DNA of 64,000 nt, from the NCBI RefSeq assembly GCF_002201475.1, contig NZ_CP021422.1, positions 3,596,001 to 3,660,000 of the forward strand. The letters are read 5' to 3'. Within the stretch, counting starts at the first letter, position 1; each line of letters starts with the position of its first letter. Below, in pieces: positions 26,068 through 34,712 of this stretch. Below the pieces are notes generated by a model, which searched no databases, was not told the origin of the DNA, and saw only the letters and a program-made list of their open reading frames with translations. The translations under genes were made by a program, and so were the position numbers. Origin of the DNA: Acutalibacter muris. Its GTDB lineage: Bacteria; Bacillota; Clostridia; Oscillospirales; Acutalibacteraceae.

Positions 26068-27033
26068 TTAAATACTTCCTATCTCTTTTAAGTATTCTTC
26101 ACAGACCTCCATCATTTTGAGCCGGGCCTCGGCCATATCCATCCCCTCCAGGGGACAGCCCGCCGCCCCCACATGGCCGCCGCCCCCAAAGCGCTGGGCA
26201 ATGGCCGCCGCGTTTGCGGGCGGTGTGGCGCGCAGGGAGGCCTTTATGCTGCCGTCCTCCTTCTCCTTCAGGCTGACAAACAGCAGCACGCCCTCTATCT
26301 CGGCGGCGGCACGGCCGACGCTGCCGTCCATATCCCCCTCGTCCGCGCCGGTGCTCTCGATAATGGAGCGGGGTATCTGTATCATTGAGCACTTGCCTTC
26401 GCAGAATACCTCCAGAGTGTTCAGCTCCATAACCTCCGCCCGGACCGCAGCCAGGTTCTTGTTCTCAAAAATGTTCTTGTTGATGTCCCCCGCCGGGGCC
26501 CCAAGTTCAAGCAGCTCTGCGGCAAGGCGCAGGGTTCGCGGGGTCACATTTCTATAGCGGAAGCAGCCCGTGTCGGTAACAATGCCGGTATACAGGCACC
26601 CAAGAGTCTGTATGTCGGGCTTTGCCCCCAATTCCTTCAGCAGCAGCCACACCATCTCTGCGGTGGCCGCGCTCTCCGGGTCCACCCAGCGGACGTCCAC
26701 AAAGGGCCGGTGTATACTGTGGTGGTCTATGGCAAGCTCTATCCCGTCCCCGAATTTCTCCCAGGCGTCCCCCAGGAGCTTGCTGTCCGCCACGTCCACC
26801 GTAAGAATATGGGCGGGAGCGAAATCCTCCCCGGAAAGCCCCTGTTCAAGGTAAGCAAACTTCCTGGGCAGAGGGCTCGCGCAGTACCAGCCCGCTCTCT
26901 TTCCCATAGAGCGCAGCCCCCGTACCAGTCCGAACATTGAGCCCAGCGCGTCCCCGTCCGGGTTCTCGTGGCATATCACCAGTATATCGTCCCAGCCCTT
27001 TATAAGCGCTGCGATCTCCTTACAGTCCGGCAT
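26068..27033 (-). CDS. nrnA: DHH phosphoesterase NrnA (oligoribonuclease/pAp phosphatase)
   Basis: Degrades short oligoribonucleotides and dephosphorylates 3'-phosphoadenosine 5'-phosphate. The 321-residue product has DHH-family metal motifs: ICHENPDGDALGSM, TVDVADSKLLGD and AIDHHSIHRPF, then the C-terminal DHHA1 motif FGGGGHVGAAGC. Its start overlaps the end of rbfA by 14 bases. The rbfA-nrnA-truB order matches Firmicutes operons. Confidence 0.94.
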   Translation of the reverse strand: MPDCKEIAALIKGWDDILVICHENPDGDALGSMFGLVRGLRSMGKRAGWYCASPLPRKFAYLEQGLSGEDFAPAHILTVDVADSKLLGDAWEKFGDGIELAIDHHSIHRPFVDVRWVDPESAATAEMVWLLLKELGAKPDIQTLGCLYTGIVTDTGCFRYRNVTPRTLRLAAELLELGAPAGDINKNIFENKNLAAVRAEVMELNTLEVFCEGKCSMIQIPRSIIESTGADEGDMDGSVGRAAAEIEGVLLFVSLKEKEDGSIKASLRATPPANAAAIAQRFGGGGHVGAAGCPLEGMDMAEARLKMMEVCEEYLKEIGSI

Positions 27034-27400
27034 CTTCCTCCTCCTTTGGCGCCTCGGGTATATCCAGATCGTTTATTATCCTCGAGATACTTGCCCCGTA
27101 CTCTATAGAGTCCGTGGGCTTGAAGATCAGCTGGGGCACATGCCTAAGCTTCAGTCTATGGCCCAGCTCCCGGCGCACATACCCTGCCGCCGACTTTAAG
27201 CCCTCCGCCGCCTGCTTTGAGCGCTCAAGGCCCTCCACCGTGCTGATATAGGCCGTGCAGTACGACAGGTCGTTTGTGACCTCCACCCGCACTACACTCA
27301 ATAGACAGCCGGTAACCCTAGGGTCCTTCAGCTCACGGAGTATGGCCGAGAGCTCCCGGCTGACGTCCTCGGTTATGCGGGCCAGCTTATTCCCTGGCAT
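27020..27400 (-). CDS. rbfA: 30S ribosome-binding factor RbfA
   Basis: A KH-like protein needed for late 30S maturation and 16S processing. The 126-residue product has the family features RITEDVSRELSAILRELKDPR, VTNDLSYCTAYISTVEG and LRHVPQLIFKPTDSIEYG. It lies 18 bases after infB and overlaps nrnA. Confidence 0.95.
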   Translation of the reverse strand: MPGNKLARITEDVSRELSAILRELKDPRVTGCLLSVVRVEVTNDLSYCTAYISTVEGLERSKQAAEGLKSAAGYVRRELGHRLKLRHVPQLIFKPTDSIEYGASISRIINDLDIPEAPKEEEDAGL

Positions 27401-27418
27401 GGTCCTCGCTCCTTTCTC

Positions 27419-29824
27419 TTAGTCCCTGTATTCCTCCATCTCATAGGCCTCCAGCACATCCCCCTGCTTGATATCCGCAAACCTCTCCAGGGTGATGCCG
27501 CAGTCGTACCCGTCGGCTACCTCTTTAACGTCGTCCTTAAACCGGCGCAAAGAGGCCACCTTGTCGTCTGCGACTATTATGCCGTCGCGCACCACCCGCA
27601 CCTGGGCGTTGCGGGTTATCTTGCCGCCGGTGACGTGGCCGCCGATGACTAGCCCTACGTTGGAAATCTTATAGGTCTCCCGGCACTCGGCGCGGCCCAG
27701 GGCCACCTCACGGTACTTGGGAGCCAGCATACCCTTCATGGCGCTCTCTATCTCCTCGATGCAGTCGTAGATGATCCTGTAGAGCCGCATATCCACGCCG
27801 TCCCGCTTGGCGCTCTCCTCGGCCACCGGGTCCGGCCGCACATTGAAGCCCACGATGATGGCATTGGAGGCGTTTGCCAGCATAACGTCGCTCTCGCTGA
27901 CAGCGCCCACGGCCCCATGGATTATATGCACCCGCACCTCGTCGTTAGAGAGCTTCTCTAAGGACTGGCGCACGGCCTCCACCGAGCCCTGTACGTCGGC
28001 CTTGACGATTATCTTCAGTTCCTTCATCTCGCCCTCTCTCATCTGCTCAAAGAGGTTGTCTAGGGTCACCTTGGTCTGGGCGCGGAAGACCTCCTCCTTC
28101 TGGTCGTTCAGGCGCTGCTCCACCAGCTCCCTGGCCAGCCGCTCGTCGGACACCGCGTCGAAGGTGTCGCCGCCCACGGGCACGTCCCCAAGGCCGGTTA
28201 TCTCCACGGGCACCGAGGGGCCAGCTTCGGTGACCCTTCTGCCCTTGTCGTCCATCATGGAGCGGACCCGGCCCACAGTGGCCCCCGCAACGATAGTATC
28301 CCCCGCCTTCAGCGTTCCATTCTGCACCAGCACCGTGGCGATGGGGCCCATGCCCTTGTCCAGCCGCGCCTCTATAACAGTACCCTTGGCGGCCCGGTCC
28401 GGGTTGGCCTTCAGCTCCATCATGTCGGCCGTTAATATTATCATCTCCAAGAGGTCGTTTATGCCCTGCTTCGTATGGGCGGACACCGGGAGGCAGGGGG
28501 TGTCTCCGCCCCACTCCTCGGGCACCAGCTCATACTCCGTAAGCTGCTCCTTGACCCTGTCCGGGTTGGCCCCGTCCTTATCCATCTTGTTTATGGCCAC
28601 AAGGATGCTGACCCCGGCGGCCTTGGCGTGGTTTATGGCCTCAACGGTCTGGGGCATAATGCCGTCGTCAGCGGCAACTACCAGCACGGCGATATCCGTC
28701 ACTTGGGCGCCCCTTGCCCGCATGGTGGTAAAGGCCGCGTGGCCGGGGGTGTCAAGGAAGGTCACGTCCCTGTCGCCCACCTTCACCCTATAGGCGCCGA
28801 TATGCTGGGTTATGCCGCCGGCCTCGCCCTCGGTCACATTGGAGTGGCGGATAACGTCCAGTATGGAGGTCTTTCCGTGGTCCACGTGGCCCATAACCAC
28901 CACCACCGGGGCCCGGGCCACCAGGTTGGCCTCGTCGTCCTCGCTGTCGTCTATAATGCGTTCCTCGATGGTGACCACCACCTCTTTTTCCACCTTGGCA
29001 TGGAACTCGTCGGCAATTAGCACGGCGGTGTCAAAGTCGATGGTGTCGTTGATGGCGGCGAATACCCCAAGGCCCATCAGCTTCTTTATCACCTCCGGCG
29101 CGGCCACCTTCAGCCGCAGGGCGAATTCGCCCACGGTTATCTCCTCGGGCACCTCGATGGTGATGTGCTTGGCCTTGCGCTCCATGGCTATGCGGCGCAG
29201 GCGCTCGGCCTCGGTCTCCCGCTTGCCGCGCCTCTGCTGGCCCCTTCTCTGCTGATTCCTGTTGGTGAACTTCTGCTTCGTAACGGCGTTATCCTGCCTG
29301 GCGCTGACCTTCTGGTCTGCAAGCCGGTCGTATTTCTCGTTGTACTTGTCGATATTCACGTTGCTGGAGCGGGTGTCCACCACCCTGCGCGTGGGGGCCT
29401 TCGGCTCCCGCACCGGCTGCTGGGGCTTCTGCTCCTCCTGGGGCCTCTTCGCCGCAGGAGCGGGCTGGGCCTTAGGGGTCTCCTTACCCTTCTGCCTGGG
29501 CTTTGCCTGCTGGGGCTGCCTTTTGCCCCCCTCTTTAGCGGGCGCGGGCTTTTGCCCCTCAGGCTTCTTCGCCGGGGCTTCGGTCTCCAGCTTCGGTTCC
29601 GGCGCGGGCTCGGGCTTTTTGTCCCGCTGGGCAAAATACTCCTCCAGGCTCTCCAGGTTCCTCTCCTGGGTAAAGGTCTCAAAGACTATATCCAGCTCCG
29701 GCTCCTCCAGGGCCGTCATATACTTCTTCGGCTCCGGGAAGTATTTCGCAAGAGTGTCAATGACCTCCTTGTTGGTAAGGCCCAGGTCCTTTGCCACCTC
29801 GCGTACTCTGTACTTTATCATCAT
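27419..29824 (-). CDS. infB: translation initiation factor IF-2
   Basis: GTPase that brings initiator fMet-tRNA to the ribosome. The 801-residue protein has an N-terminal IF2N domain, a long basic Pro/Ala/Lys-rich linker (about 70-210), a second IF2N-like segment, then the GTPase domain with G1 GHVDHGKTS (312-320), DTPGHAAF and NKMD, followed by the C-terminal beta barrels. An AAGGAGG site precedes tandem ATG codons at 29824 and 29821; either may be used. It follows ylxQ by four bases. Confidence 0.97.
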   Translation of the reverse strand: MMIKYRVREVAKDLGLTNKEVIDTLAKYFPEPKKYMTALEEPELDIVFETFTQERNLESLEEYFAQRDKKPEPAPEPKLETEAPAKKPEGQKPAPAKEGGKRQPQQAKPRQKGKETPKAQPAPAAKRPQEEQKPQQPVREPKAPTRRVVDTRSSNVNIDKYNEKYDRLADQKVSARQDNAVTKQKFTNRNQQRRGQQRRGKRETEAERLRRIAMERKAKHITIEVPEEITVGEFALRLKVAAPEVIKKLMGLGVFAAINDTIDFDTAVLIADEFHAKVEKEVVVTIEERIIDDSEDDEANLVARAPVVVVMGHVDHGKTSILDVIRHSNVTEGEAGGITQHIGAYRVKVGDRDVTFLDTPGHAAFTTMRARGAQVTDIAVLVVAADDGIMPQTVEAINHAKAAGVSILVAINKMDKDGANPDRVKEQLTEYELVPEEWGGDTPCLPVSAHTKQGINDLLEMIILTADMMELKANPDRAAKGTVIEARLDKGMGPIATVLVQNGTLKAGDTIVAGATVGRVRSMMDDKGRRVTEAGPSVPVEITGLGDVPVGGDTFDAVSDERLARELVEQRLNDQKEEVFRAQTKVTLDNLFEQMREGEMKELKIIVKADVQGSVEAVRQSLEKLSNDEVRVHIIHGAVGAVSESDVMLANASNAIIVGFNVRPDPVAEESAKRDGVDMRLYRIIYDCIEEIESAMKGMLAPKYREVALGRAECRETYKISNVGLVIGGHVTGGKITRNAQVRVVRDGIIVADDKVASLRRFKDDVKEVADGYDCGITLERFADIKQGDVLEAYEMEEYRD

Positions 29825-29828
29825 AGGC

Positions 29829-30152
29829 TTATTCCTCCTTCTCTCCGGGGTCCCTGTCCCCGCGTTCCTTCAAGATCGCCTTCGCAAAGCCCGGGTCCTC
29901 CACCGAGGCCACCCCGGCCCTGATGCCGCAGGCTCTGCCGAGCTCCGCCATATCTGCGGAAAGCCTTACTGCACGTATGCCCGCCCTGTCCGCTTCATAG
30001 CGGAGGTTTTTATAGGTCTTTTCGGACACGTCCGCCGCCGCTACCAGCAGCGCGGCCTTTTTTGCCCTTGCCGACTCCCTGCACATATCAAAGCCCCACT
30101 GGAGCTTTCCCGCCTTGCGGCACAGCCCCAAAAGCGACAGCTCCTTATCCAT
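29829..30152 (-). CDS. ylxQ: L7Ae-family RNA-binding protein YlxQ
   Basis: A 107-residue L7Ae/L30e-type protein; relatives bind kink-turn RNA. Typical features are [17 protein letters not shown] at the start and [18 protein letters not shown]. The start at 30152 (MDKELSLLG) is preferred over an upstream codon because it fits the family N-terminus. It overlaps ylxR by eight bases. The nusA-ylxR-ylxQ-infB arrangement is classic for Firmicutes. Confidence 0.88.
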   Translation of the reverse strand: MDKELSLLGLCRKAGKLQWGFDMCRESARAKKAALLVAAADVSEKTYKNLRYEADRAGIRAVRLSADMAELGRACGIRAGVASVEDPGFAKAILKERGDRDPGEKEE

Positions 30153-30444
30153 CCTTCGCCATCTCCCCCTCCAGCCGCTGGTACACCTCATCGGGTATTT
30201 TGCAGGAGAAGGCCCTCTCCAACCGCCGGGCCCTCCTGGCCTTCATAAGGCACTCCGGGTTCCGGCAGATATATGCCCCCCGTCCGGGCTTTTTCCCGGT
30301 GGCGTCCAGCTCGATGGTGGGGGGCAGCGGGCTGCCGTTTTCGTCCGGCTTCTCCGGGGCCTTTACTATGCGCACAAGCTCGCGCTTGGGCTTCATCTCG
30401 TTGCATCCCGTACACATACGCATGGGGATCTTCCTTTGGTGCAT
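30145..30444 (-). CDS. ylxR: YlxR (DUF448) RNA-binding-type protein
   Basis: A 99-residue DUF448 protein. The motif RMCTGCNEMKPKRELVRIV and the later GRGAYICRNPECLMKA match the family, including the conserved GRGAY(V/I)C. The ATG at 30444 is about nine bases after AAGGAAG; a GTG three codons earlier is too close to that site. In Bacillus YlxR binds RNA and RNase P protein; the role here is inferred only from family. Confidence 0.88.
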   Translation of the reverse strand: MHQRKIPMRMCTGCNEMKPKRELVRIVKAPEKPDENGSPLPPTIELDATGKKPGRGAYICRNPECLMKARRARRLERAFSCKIPDEVYQRLEGEMAKDG

Positions 30445-30463
30445 GGGGCTCACTTCCTTATTT

Positions 30464-31546
30464 TTACTCTTCCCCGAAGAAACCGCTCTCGGGCTTGATG
30501 TCTATCTTCCACCCGGTCAGCTTCGCCGCCAGCCGCGCGTTCTGCCCCTTATTGCCGATGGCCAGGGACAGCTGGCTGTCCGGCACCGTGACCTTGCAGG
30601 CCCGTACCTCGCCCTCCGAGAGCTCCACCGACAGCACGTTTGCCGGGGACAGCGCCGCCGCCACAAATTTCTCCGGCTCCTCGCTGTACTCCACTATATC
30701 TATCTTCTCGCCGCCCAGCTCCTCCACTATCTCATTGACCCGGGCGCCTCGGGTGCCTATGCACGCGCCCACTGCGTCCACGTCCGGGTTATGACTCAGC
30801 ACCGCCAGCTTTGTGCGGGACCCGGCCTCTCTGGCCACGGCCTTTATCTCCACCGTGCCGTCGTATATCTCGGGCACCTCGGTCTCAAACATACGCTTCA
30901 CAAGCTCCGGCCTTGTGCGGGAAATAATGGCCTTTGGGCCCTTGAGCCCCTCCAGAACGTCGACTACATAGACCTTTATGTAGTCCCCCTCCTGGACGCT
31001 CTCCCCGCCTATCTGTTCGGCCTTTGGCAGCACGGCCTCCGCCTTCCCAATGCGCAGGGTCAAAGCCCCGGTCTTCGGGTCCACCCGCTCGATAAGGGCG
31101 CTGACCAGCTCCTGGTGCTTGCTCTGGAACTCCTGCATCATCTGGCCCCGCTCGCTGTCCCGGATGCCCTGGCGGATGATATTCCGGGCCGTCTGGGCGG
31201 CCACCCGGCCGAACTGCTTGGTGTCAAGCTTTATGCCCACCGTGCCGCCCGCCTCCGCCATGGGCGATATCTCCCGGGCTTCCTCCAGCAGCAGCTCCTT
31301 ATCCGGGTCATCCACCTCCTCCACCACGGTCTTTTGCAGATAGACCTCGAACCGGCCCGTGACCGGATCCACTTCCATCTCCACGTCCTCGTTGTTATAG
31401 GTGTTTTTGCAGGCGGTGCCTATGGCCTTCTTTATCTTATCCAGCATGAAGTCCATGGGGATACCCTTTTCCTTTTCCAGCAGTCCCAGCGCCAGGAACA
31501 GCTCCTCGTTGCCCTGGGGCTCGGCGGCTTTCTTCTTGCGTACCAT
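30464..31546 (-). CDS. nusA: transcription termination/antitermination factor NusA
   Basis: Binds RNA polymerase and nascent RNA to control pausing, termination and antitermination. The 360-residue Firmicutes-length product has the N-terminal polymerase-binding domain, an S1 domain and tandem KH domains, seen in RPELVKRMFETEVPEIYDG, ACIGTRGARVNEIVEELGGE and LAIGNKGQNARLAAKLTGWK. It lies after rimP and before ylxR. Confidence 0.97.
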   Translation of the reverse strand: MVRKKKAAEPQGNEELFLALGLLEKEKGIPMDFMLDKIKKAIGTACKNTYNNEDVEMEVDPVTGRFEVYLQKTVVEEVDDPDKELLLEEAREISPMAEAGGTVGIKLDTKQFGRVAAQTARNIIRQGIRDSERGQMMQEFQSKHQELVSALIERVDPKTGALTLRIGKAEAVLPKAEQIGGESVQEGDYIKVYVVDVLEGLKGPKAIISRTRPELVKRMFETEVPEIYDGTVEIKAVAREAGSRTKLAVLSHNPDVDAVGACIGTRGARVNEIVEELGGEKIDIVEYSEEPEKFVAAALSPANVLSVELSEGEVRACKVTVPDSQLSLAIGNKGQNARLAAKLTGWKIDIKPESGFFGEE

Positions 31547-31612
31547 TTTGTGAGATCACTCCTTACAGTTTCTTCCTTGCTAAGCTATATTGCCATACCT
31601 CGTCCCATACCG

Positions 31613-32089
31613 TCAGAGGTCGATATCGTCCAGGGCGCAGACCCAGGCCAGTTCCTTCTTCTCCAGTGTGACGCCGGTCTCCTCGTCCAGCTGCAGCTCC
31701 AGCTTTCCGTCCTCATAGCCGATGAGCAGGCCCTCCAGCTCCCTTGTGCCCTCCTCAAGGGGCCGTATAAGCCGGACCCTCACGGGTTCGTCCATATAGG
31801 CCTCAAAGTGCTCCGGCCGGGTCAGCTTCCGATTGAGCCCAGGGGAGGACACCTCCAGCACATACTCCTGGGGCACAGGGTCCTCCCGGTCCAGCACCGG
31901 GTCAAGGGCGTGGCTCATGGCAACGCAGTCGTCAATGCCCACGCCGCCCTCCTTGTCGATATATATGCGCAACACCCACTCTGAGCCCTCCTTCTGGTAC
32001 TGCACGTCCCAGACCGCCAGCCCCAGCTCCTCTGCCAGCGGCTCACAGAGCGCGTATACCCGCGCCGCTACTCCTCCTTTAGTGCTCAT
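31613..32089 (-). CDS. rimP: ribosome maturation factor RimP
   Basis: Required for 30S subunit maturation. The 158-residue product has the segments GLAVWDVQYQKEGSEWVLRI, CVAMSHALDPVLD and YVLEVSSPGLNRKLTRPEHF, the last being the most conserved. The start at 32089 (MSTKGGVAARVY) is chosen over one 16 codons upstream because the family does not extend further. It is the first gene of the nusA-infB operon. Confidence 0.93.
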   Translation of the reverse strand: MSTKGGVAARVYALCEPLAEELGLAVWDVQYQKEGSEWVLRIYIDKEGGVGIDDCVAMSHALDPVLDREDPVPQEYVLEVSSPGLNRKLTRPEHFEAYMDEPVRVRLIRPLEEGTRELEGLLIGYEDGKLELQLDEETGVTLEKKELAWVCALDDIDL

Positions 32090-32165
32090 ATCCGACCGCC
32101 TTTCCGATATAACAAACGAAAGAGCGGGTCGCCCCACTCTCTCAGTCTACCTTATCTAATTTAAT

Positions 32166-32194
32166 ATTATAGCACCCGTTTCCGGGAAAATCAA
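32166..32194 (-). promoter_or_regulatory. sigma-A promoter of the rimP-nusA-infB operon
   Basis: On the minus strand TTGATT (32189-32194) and TATAAT (32166-32171) are separated by 17 bases and lie about 77 bases upstream of rimP. Confidence 0.78.
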
Positions 32195-32222
32195 GGTTTT
32201 TTTCAAAGTTTGCCCAAGTATT

Positions 32223-32762
32223 TTACGACTCCAGCTGGCGGGACAGGAACATGGCCGCCGCCTTGACGCTTTCCATGGCCTCCGAGCCTACCTTCGGCGG
32301 GCTTTTCTCCCCTTTGATAAGCATCACCGCGCCCATAGGGTCGCCGGTGGACACCACCGGGAACACCGCCAGCGCCGCCGCCGTATACCCCTGTGCCGCG
32401 AGGACAGTGCTCTCGCCGTTTGTGACAAAGCTGCGCCGCCCCTGAACCAGCTCGTCCATTTGCGGCGACACCGGCTTGTGGAGCAGCTCCTTCTTCACAG
32501 GTCCCGCCACGGCTATCACCTGCTCTGTGTCGCATATGGCCGCGCCGAGGCCCGTAAGGTTCACCAGGGCCTCGGCATAGGACTGGGCCAGCTGGGACAT
32601 CTCCCCCACAGGGGAATACTTCTTGAGGATCACCTCGCCGGAAACGTCGGTAAATATCTCCATGGGCATCCCCTCGCGGATTTTAAGTGTGCGGCGTATT
32701 TCTTTGGGGATGACCACCCGCCCCAGGTCATCGATGCGTCTAACAATTCCCGTTGCTTTCAT
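32223..32762 (-). CDS. spoVT: stage V sporulation protein T (AbrB-family regulator)
   Basis: SpoVT is a forespore transcription regulator that tunes sigma-G-dependent genes. The 179-residue product has the N-terminal AbrB swapped-hairpin domain (MKATGIVRRIDDLGRVVIPK, EIRRTLKIREGMPMEIF) and a C-terminal GAF-like domain. The length and both domains match SpoVT rather than shorter AbrB proteins. Its presence supports an endospore former. I could not identify a convincing sigma-G promoter upstream. Confidence 0.93.
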   Translation of the reverse strand: MKATGIVRRIDDLGRVVIPKEIRRTLKIREGMPMEIFTDVSGEVILKKYSPVGEMSQLAQSYAEALVNLTGLGAAICDTEQVIAVAGPVKKELLHKPVSPQMDELVQGRRSFVTNGESTVLAAQGYTAAALAVFPVVSTGDPMGAVMLIKGEKSPPKVGSEAMESVKAAAMFLSRQLES

Positions 32763-33115
32763 AAGCTTTTATTCCTTTCATATAAACGTTGTCGGTTCAT
32801 GGGTTCAGGGCATAACAGCAGTCGGCCCCCCAAAGCTTGTCTCCCCTTCTAAACAAGATAGATACTGGAGGGCTGTTTATTGGCTGAACCTGCTCTTCTA
32901 GTATTTACACGCTTTTCCCTTTTATCCCGCCCGAGCCAAACCGCGTTTAAACTATATTGCGCGGCTTGGAAAACTTTACCCCTTTGGGCCCGTTTGCCTT
33001 ACAGGGCCGTGTAGCGAACACCCTGCTTTTGATATCGGGCTGGCACAATATGGCGTTTTTTAATTACGTTTTCAGCCAGGCTTAATATATGCCCTACAAA
33101 AACTGAAAAATGCCA
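32763..33115. other. intergenic region, nothing definite
   Basis: About 350 bases between the divergent spoVT and DUF362 genes hold no plausible gene on either strand. There are mixed AT-rich and GC-rich patches. The 12-base string TATTGCGCGGCT here (about 32955-32966) also occurs at about 23215-23226, which may be chance. Confidence 0.4.
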
Positions 33116-33144
33116 GTGCAATTTTCAGCGCCATATGGTATAAT
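33116..33144 (+). promoter_or_regulatory. probable promoter of the DUF362 gene
   Basis: TATAAT (33139-33144) lies 34 bases before the start codon. The -35 candidate GTGCAA (33116-33121) is at a 17-base spacing but is a weak match. Confidence 0.5.
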
Positions 33145-33177
33145 AAACTTACAAAATTCTTAGGAGAGGTGAATCTC

Positions 33178-34173
33178 ATGCCAGAAAAAACAACCGCCGG
33201 CGCCGGCGGGCAGAACTACATCCCCTATGCGGAGCGCAGCGGCCCGGAGTCCGTTGTCTACTTTACCCGGGACCTGTCCCCGGAGGGGCTCAAGAAGGTA
33301 TATGAGCGGGTGAAAGCCGGTATCACCGGCAAAACGGCTATCAAGCTGCACACCGGCGAACCCCACGGCCCCAACATCATCCCCGCCGCTTGGGTGAAGG
33401 AGTTCATGCGGACCGAGCTGCCCGAGGGCACCATCATCGAGACCAATACCTTTTACGACGGCGACCGCTACACCACCGAGCAGCACCGGGAAACCTTGAA
33501 GGTCAACGGCTGGGCGGACTTTACCACCGTGGATATCACCGACGAACACGGCACCGTCATGCTGCCGGTAAAGGGCGGCAAGTGGTTTTCGGAGATGAGC
33601 GTGGGCAAGTCCCTGCCGGAGTATGACTCCCTGGTGGTGCTGACCCACTTCAAGGGCCACACCATGGGCGGCTTCGGCGGCTCCAACAAGAATATCGGCA
33701 TCGGCTGCGCGGACGGGCGCGTCGGCAAGGGTATGATCCACGCCAAGGACGGCAACGACTGGGGCGTGGACAAGGAGGAGCTGATGGAGAAGATTACCGA
33801 GTCCACCAAGGCTGTCATCGACTATTTCGGTGAACACGTCACCTATGTGAATGTACTGCGGAATATGTCCGTTTCCTGCGACTGCGAGGGCGTGGACGCC
33901 CAGCCGGTGGTCACCCCAAACGTGGGCATTCTGGCCTCGGTGGACCTCCTGGCTGCAGACCAGGCGTCTGTGGATATGATCCACGCCATGAAGGAGGAGG
34001 ACCGGCACGCCCTGGTGGAGCGCATGGAGAGCCGTCACGGCTACCGGCAGCTCAGCTATATGAAGGAGCTGGGTATGGGCAACGACCGTTATACCCTCAT
34101 CGACATAGACAACGGTGACAAGGTCATCACCCCCGCTGTCGCGGTGGAGGGCGTTGTGCCGTTTGTGGGGTAA
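33178..34173 (+). CDS. DUF362 domain-containing protein
   Basis: A 331-residue cytoplasmic protein of the DUF362 family, whose function is not established. Typical stretches are KTAIKLHTGEPHGPNIIPA, VVLTHFKGHTMGGFGGSNKN and IGIGCADGRVGKGMIHAKD. The C-terminal ferredoxin-like domain found in some relatives is absent. The ATG at 33178 follows GGAGAGG at a spacing of eight; an in-frame GTG at 33169 would overlap that site and is rejected. The gene is alone in its transcription unit. Confidence 0.85.
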   Translation: MPEKTTAGAGGQNYIPYAERSGPESVVYFTRDLSPEGLKKVYERVKAGITGKTAIKLHTGEPHGPNIIPAAWVKEFMRTELPEGTIIETNTFYDGDRYTTEQHRETLKVNGWADFTTVDITDEHGTVMLPVKGGKWFSEMSVGKSLPEYDSLVVLTHFKGHTMGGFGGSNKNIGIGCADGRVGKGMIHAKDGNDWGVDKEELMEKITESTKAVIDYFGEHVTYVNVLRNMSVSCDCEGVDAQPVVTPNVGILASVDLLAADQASVDMIHAMKEEDRHALVERMESRHGYRQLSYMKELGMGNDRYTLIDIDNGDKVITPAVAVEGVVPFVG

Positions 34174-34263
34174 TCGGGAAATAAAAACAGAGCGCCGCCT
34201 GACCTAACCGGGCAGCGTTCTTCGAGCAGAAGGCGGCGTTCATCAGCCGGAAGCGGTTCCCGG

Positions 34264-34374
34264 ACTTCGCCAATTACCGCCGGGGCGGCGGTGACAAAGG
34301 ATGTATCGGATAACCCCCTGGTGGGTGGAGTTCCGGCGAGGGTGATAAGGGAAATTGAGAAGGAGGTGGAATAA
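34264..34374 (+). pseudogene. C-terminal remnant of a hexapeptide-repeat acetyltransferase
   Basis: A short open frame without a start encodes ITAGAAVTKDVSDNPLVGG followed by VPARVIREIEKEVE and a stop. This matches the C-terminus of maltose/galactoside O-acetyltransferases (typically GAGAVVTKDVPxNxVVGGxPAKVIREI). The N-terminal repeats are missing; upstream sequence is in other frames. It is a gene fragment and not expected to be active. Confidence 0.65.
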
Positions 34375-34376
34375 GC

Positions 34377-34415
34377 AAAAGAGAAGGACGTTCCCAAAGG
34401 AGCGCCTTCTCTTTT
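34377..34415 (+). terminator. terminator after the acetyltransferase remnant
   Basis: An 11-bp inverted repeat (AAAAGAGAAGG 34377-34387 and CCTTCTCTTTT 34405-34415) directly follows the fragment's stop codon. It has survived although the gene has not, and could also act on the minus strand. Confidence 0.75.
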
Positions 34416-34427
34416 ACTTACGCCAAT

Positions 34428-34595
34428 TCACTTTCCAATTTTTTCAGGGTATTGATGATAGTACAGTAACCCCGTCACCGATGTCAGCCCCTTCGCCACC
34501 GAAAAACACAGGAACAGCGCTGCCACCGTGTGGAACCAAGAGAACACGGTACACACCCACACCACCCTTAGTACACAGATAAGGGAGCTAACCAT
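34428..34595 (-). CDS. possible small hydrophobic protein or gene fragment
   Basis: A 55-codon frame (MVSSLICVLRVVWVCTVFSW, then FHTVAALFLCFSVAKG and a polar tail) has two possible membrane segments. No ribosome binding site precedes the ATG, and it lies in a patch with other gene debris. It resembles no family I recognise. It could be a membrane-protein remnant; a functional small protein is possible but poorly supported. Confidence 0.25.
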   Translation of the reverse strand: MVSSLICVLRVVWVCTVFSWFHTVAALFLCFSVAKGLTSVTGLLYYHQYPEKIGK

Positions 34596-34659
34596 GGATC
34601 AATAATATAGAAAACAGCGCAAAAAGGGCAAGTGTTAAAATGCATACCTTTTGTAGTCC

Positions 34660-34701
34660 AAAAGGCCCCGGCATCTCAGTCTTGAGACACCTGGGCCTTT
34701 T
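34660..34701 (-). terminator. terminator of spoIIE
   Basis: AAAAGGCCC (34660-34668) pairs with GGGCCTTTT (34693-34701), with an inner CTCA/TGAG stem. It lies 11 bases past the spoIIE stop and reads into TTTT on the minus strand. Confidence 0.75.
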
Positions 34702-34712
34702 AAGTCTATTCG

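Noticed and set aside
30062-31984. A 640-codon plus-strand frame opposite ylxR, nusA and rimP
   Set aside because: It is antisense to certain genes of the nusA operon, with low-complexity His/Leu/Pro-rich translation typical of a GC-rich shadow frame.
32955-32966. A 12-base match with about 23215-23226 as a dispersed repeat
   Set aside because: Only two copies, too short to separate from chance, and no shared flanking structure.
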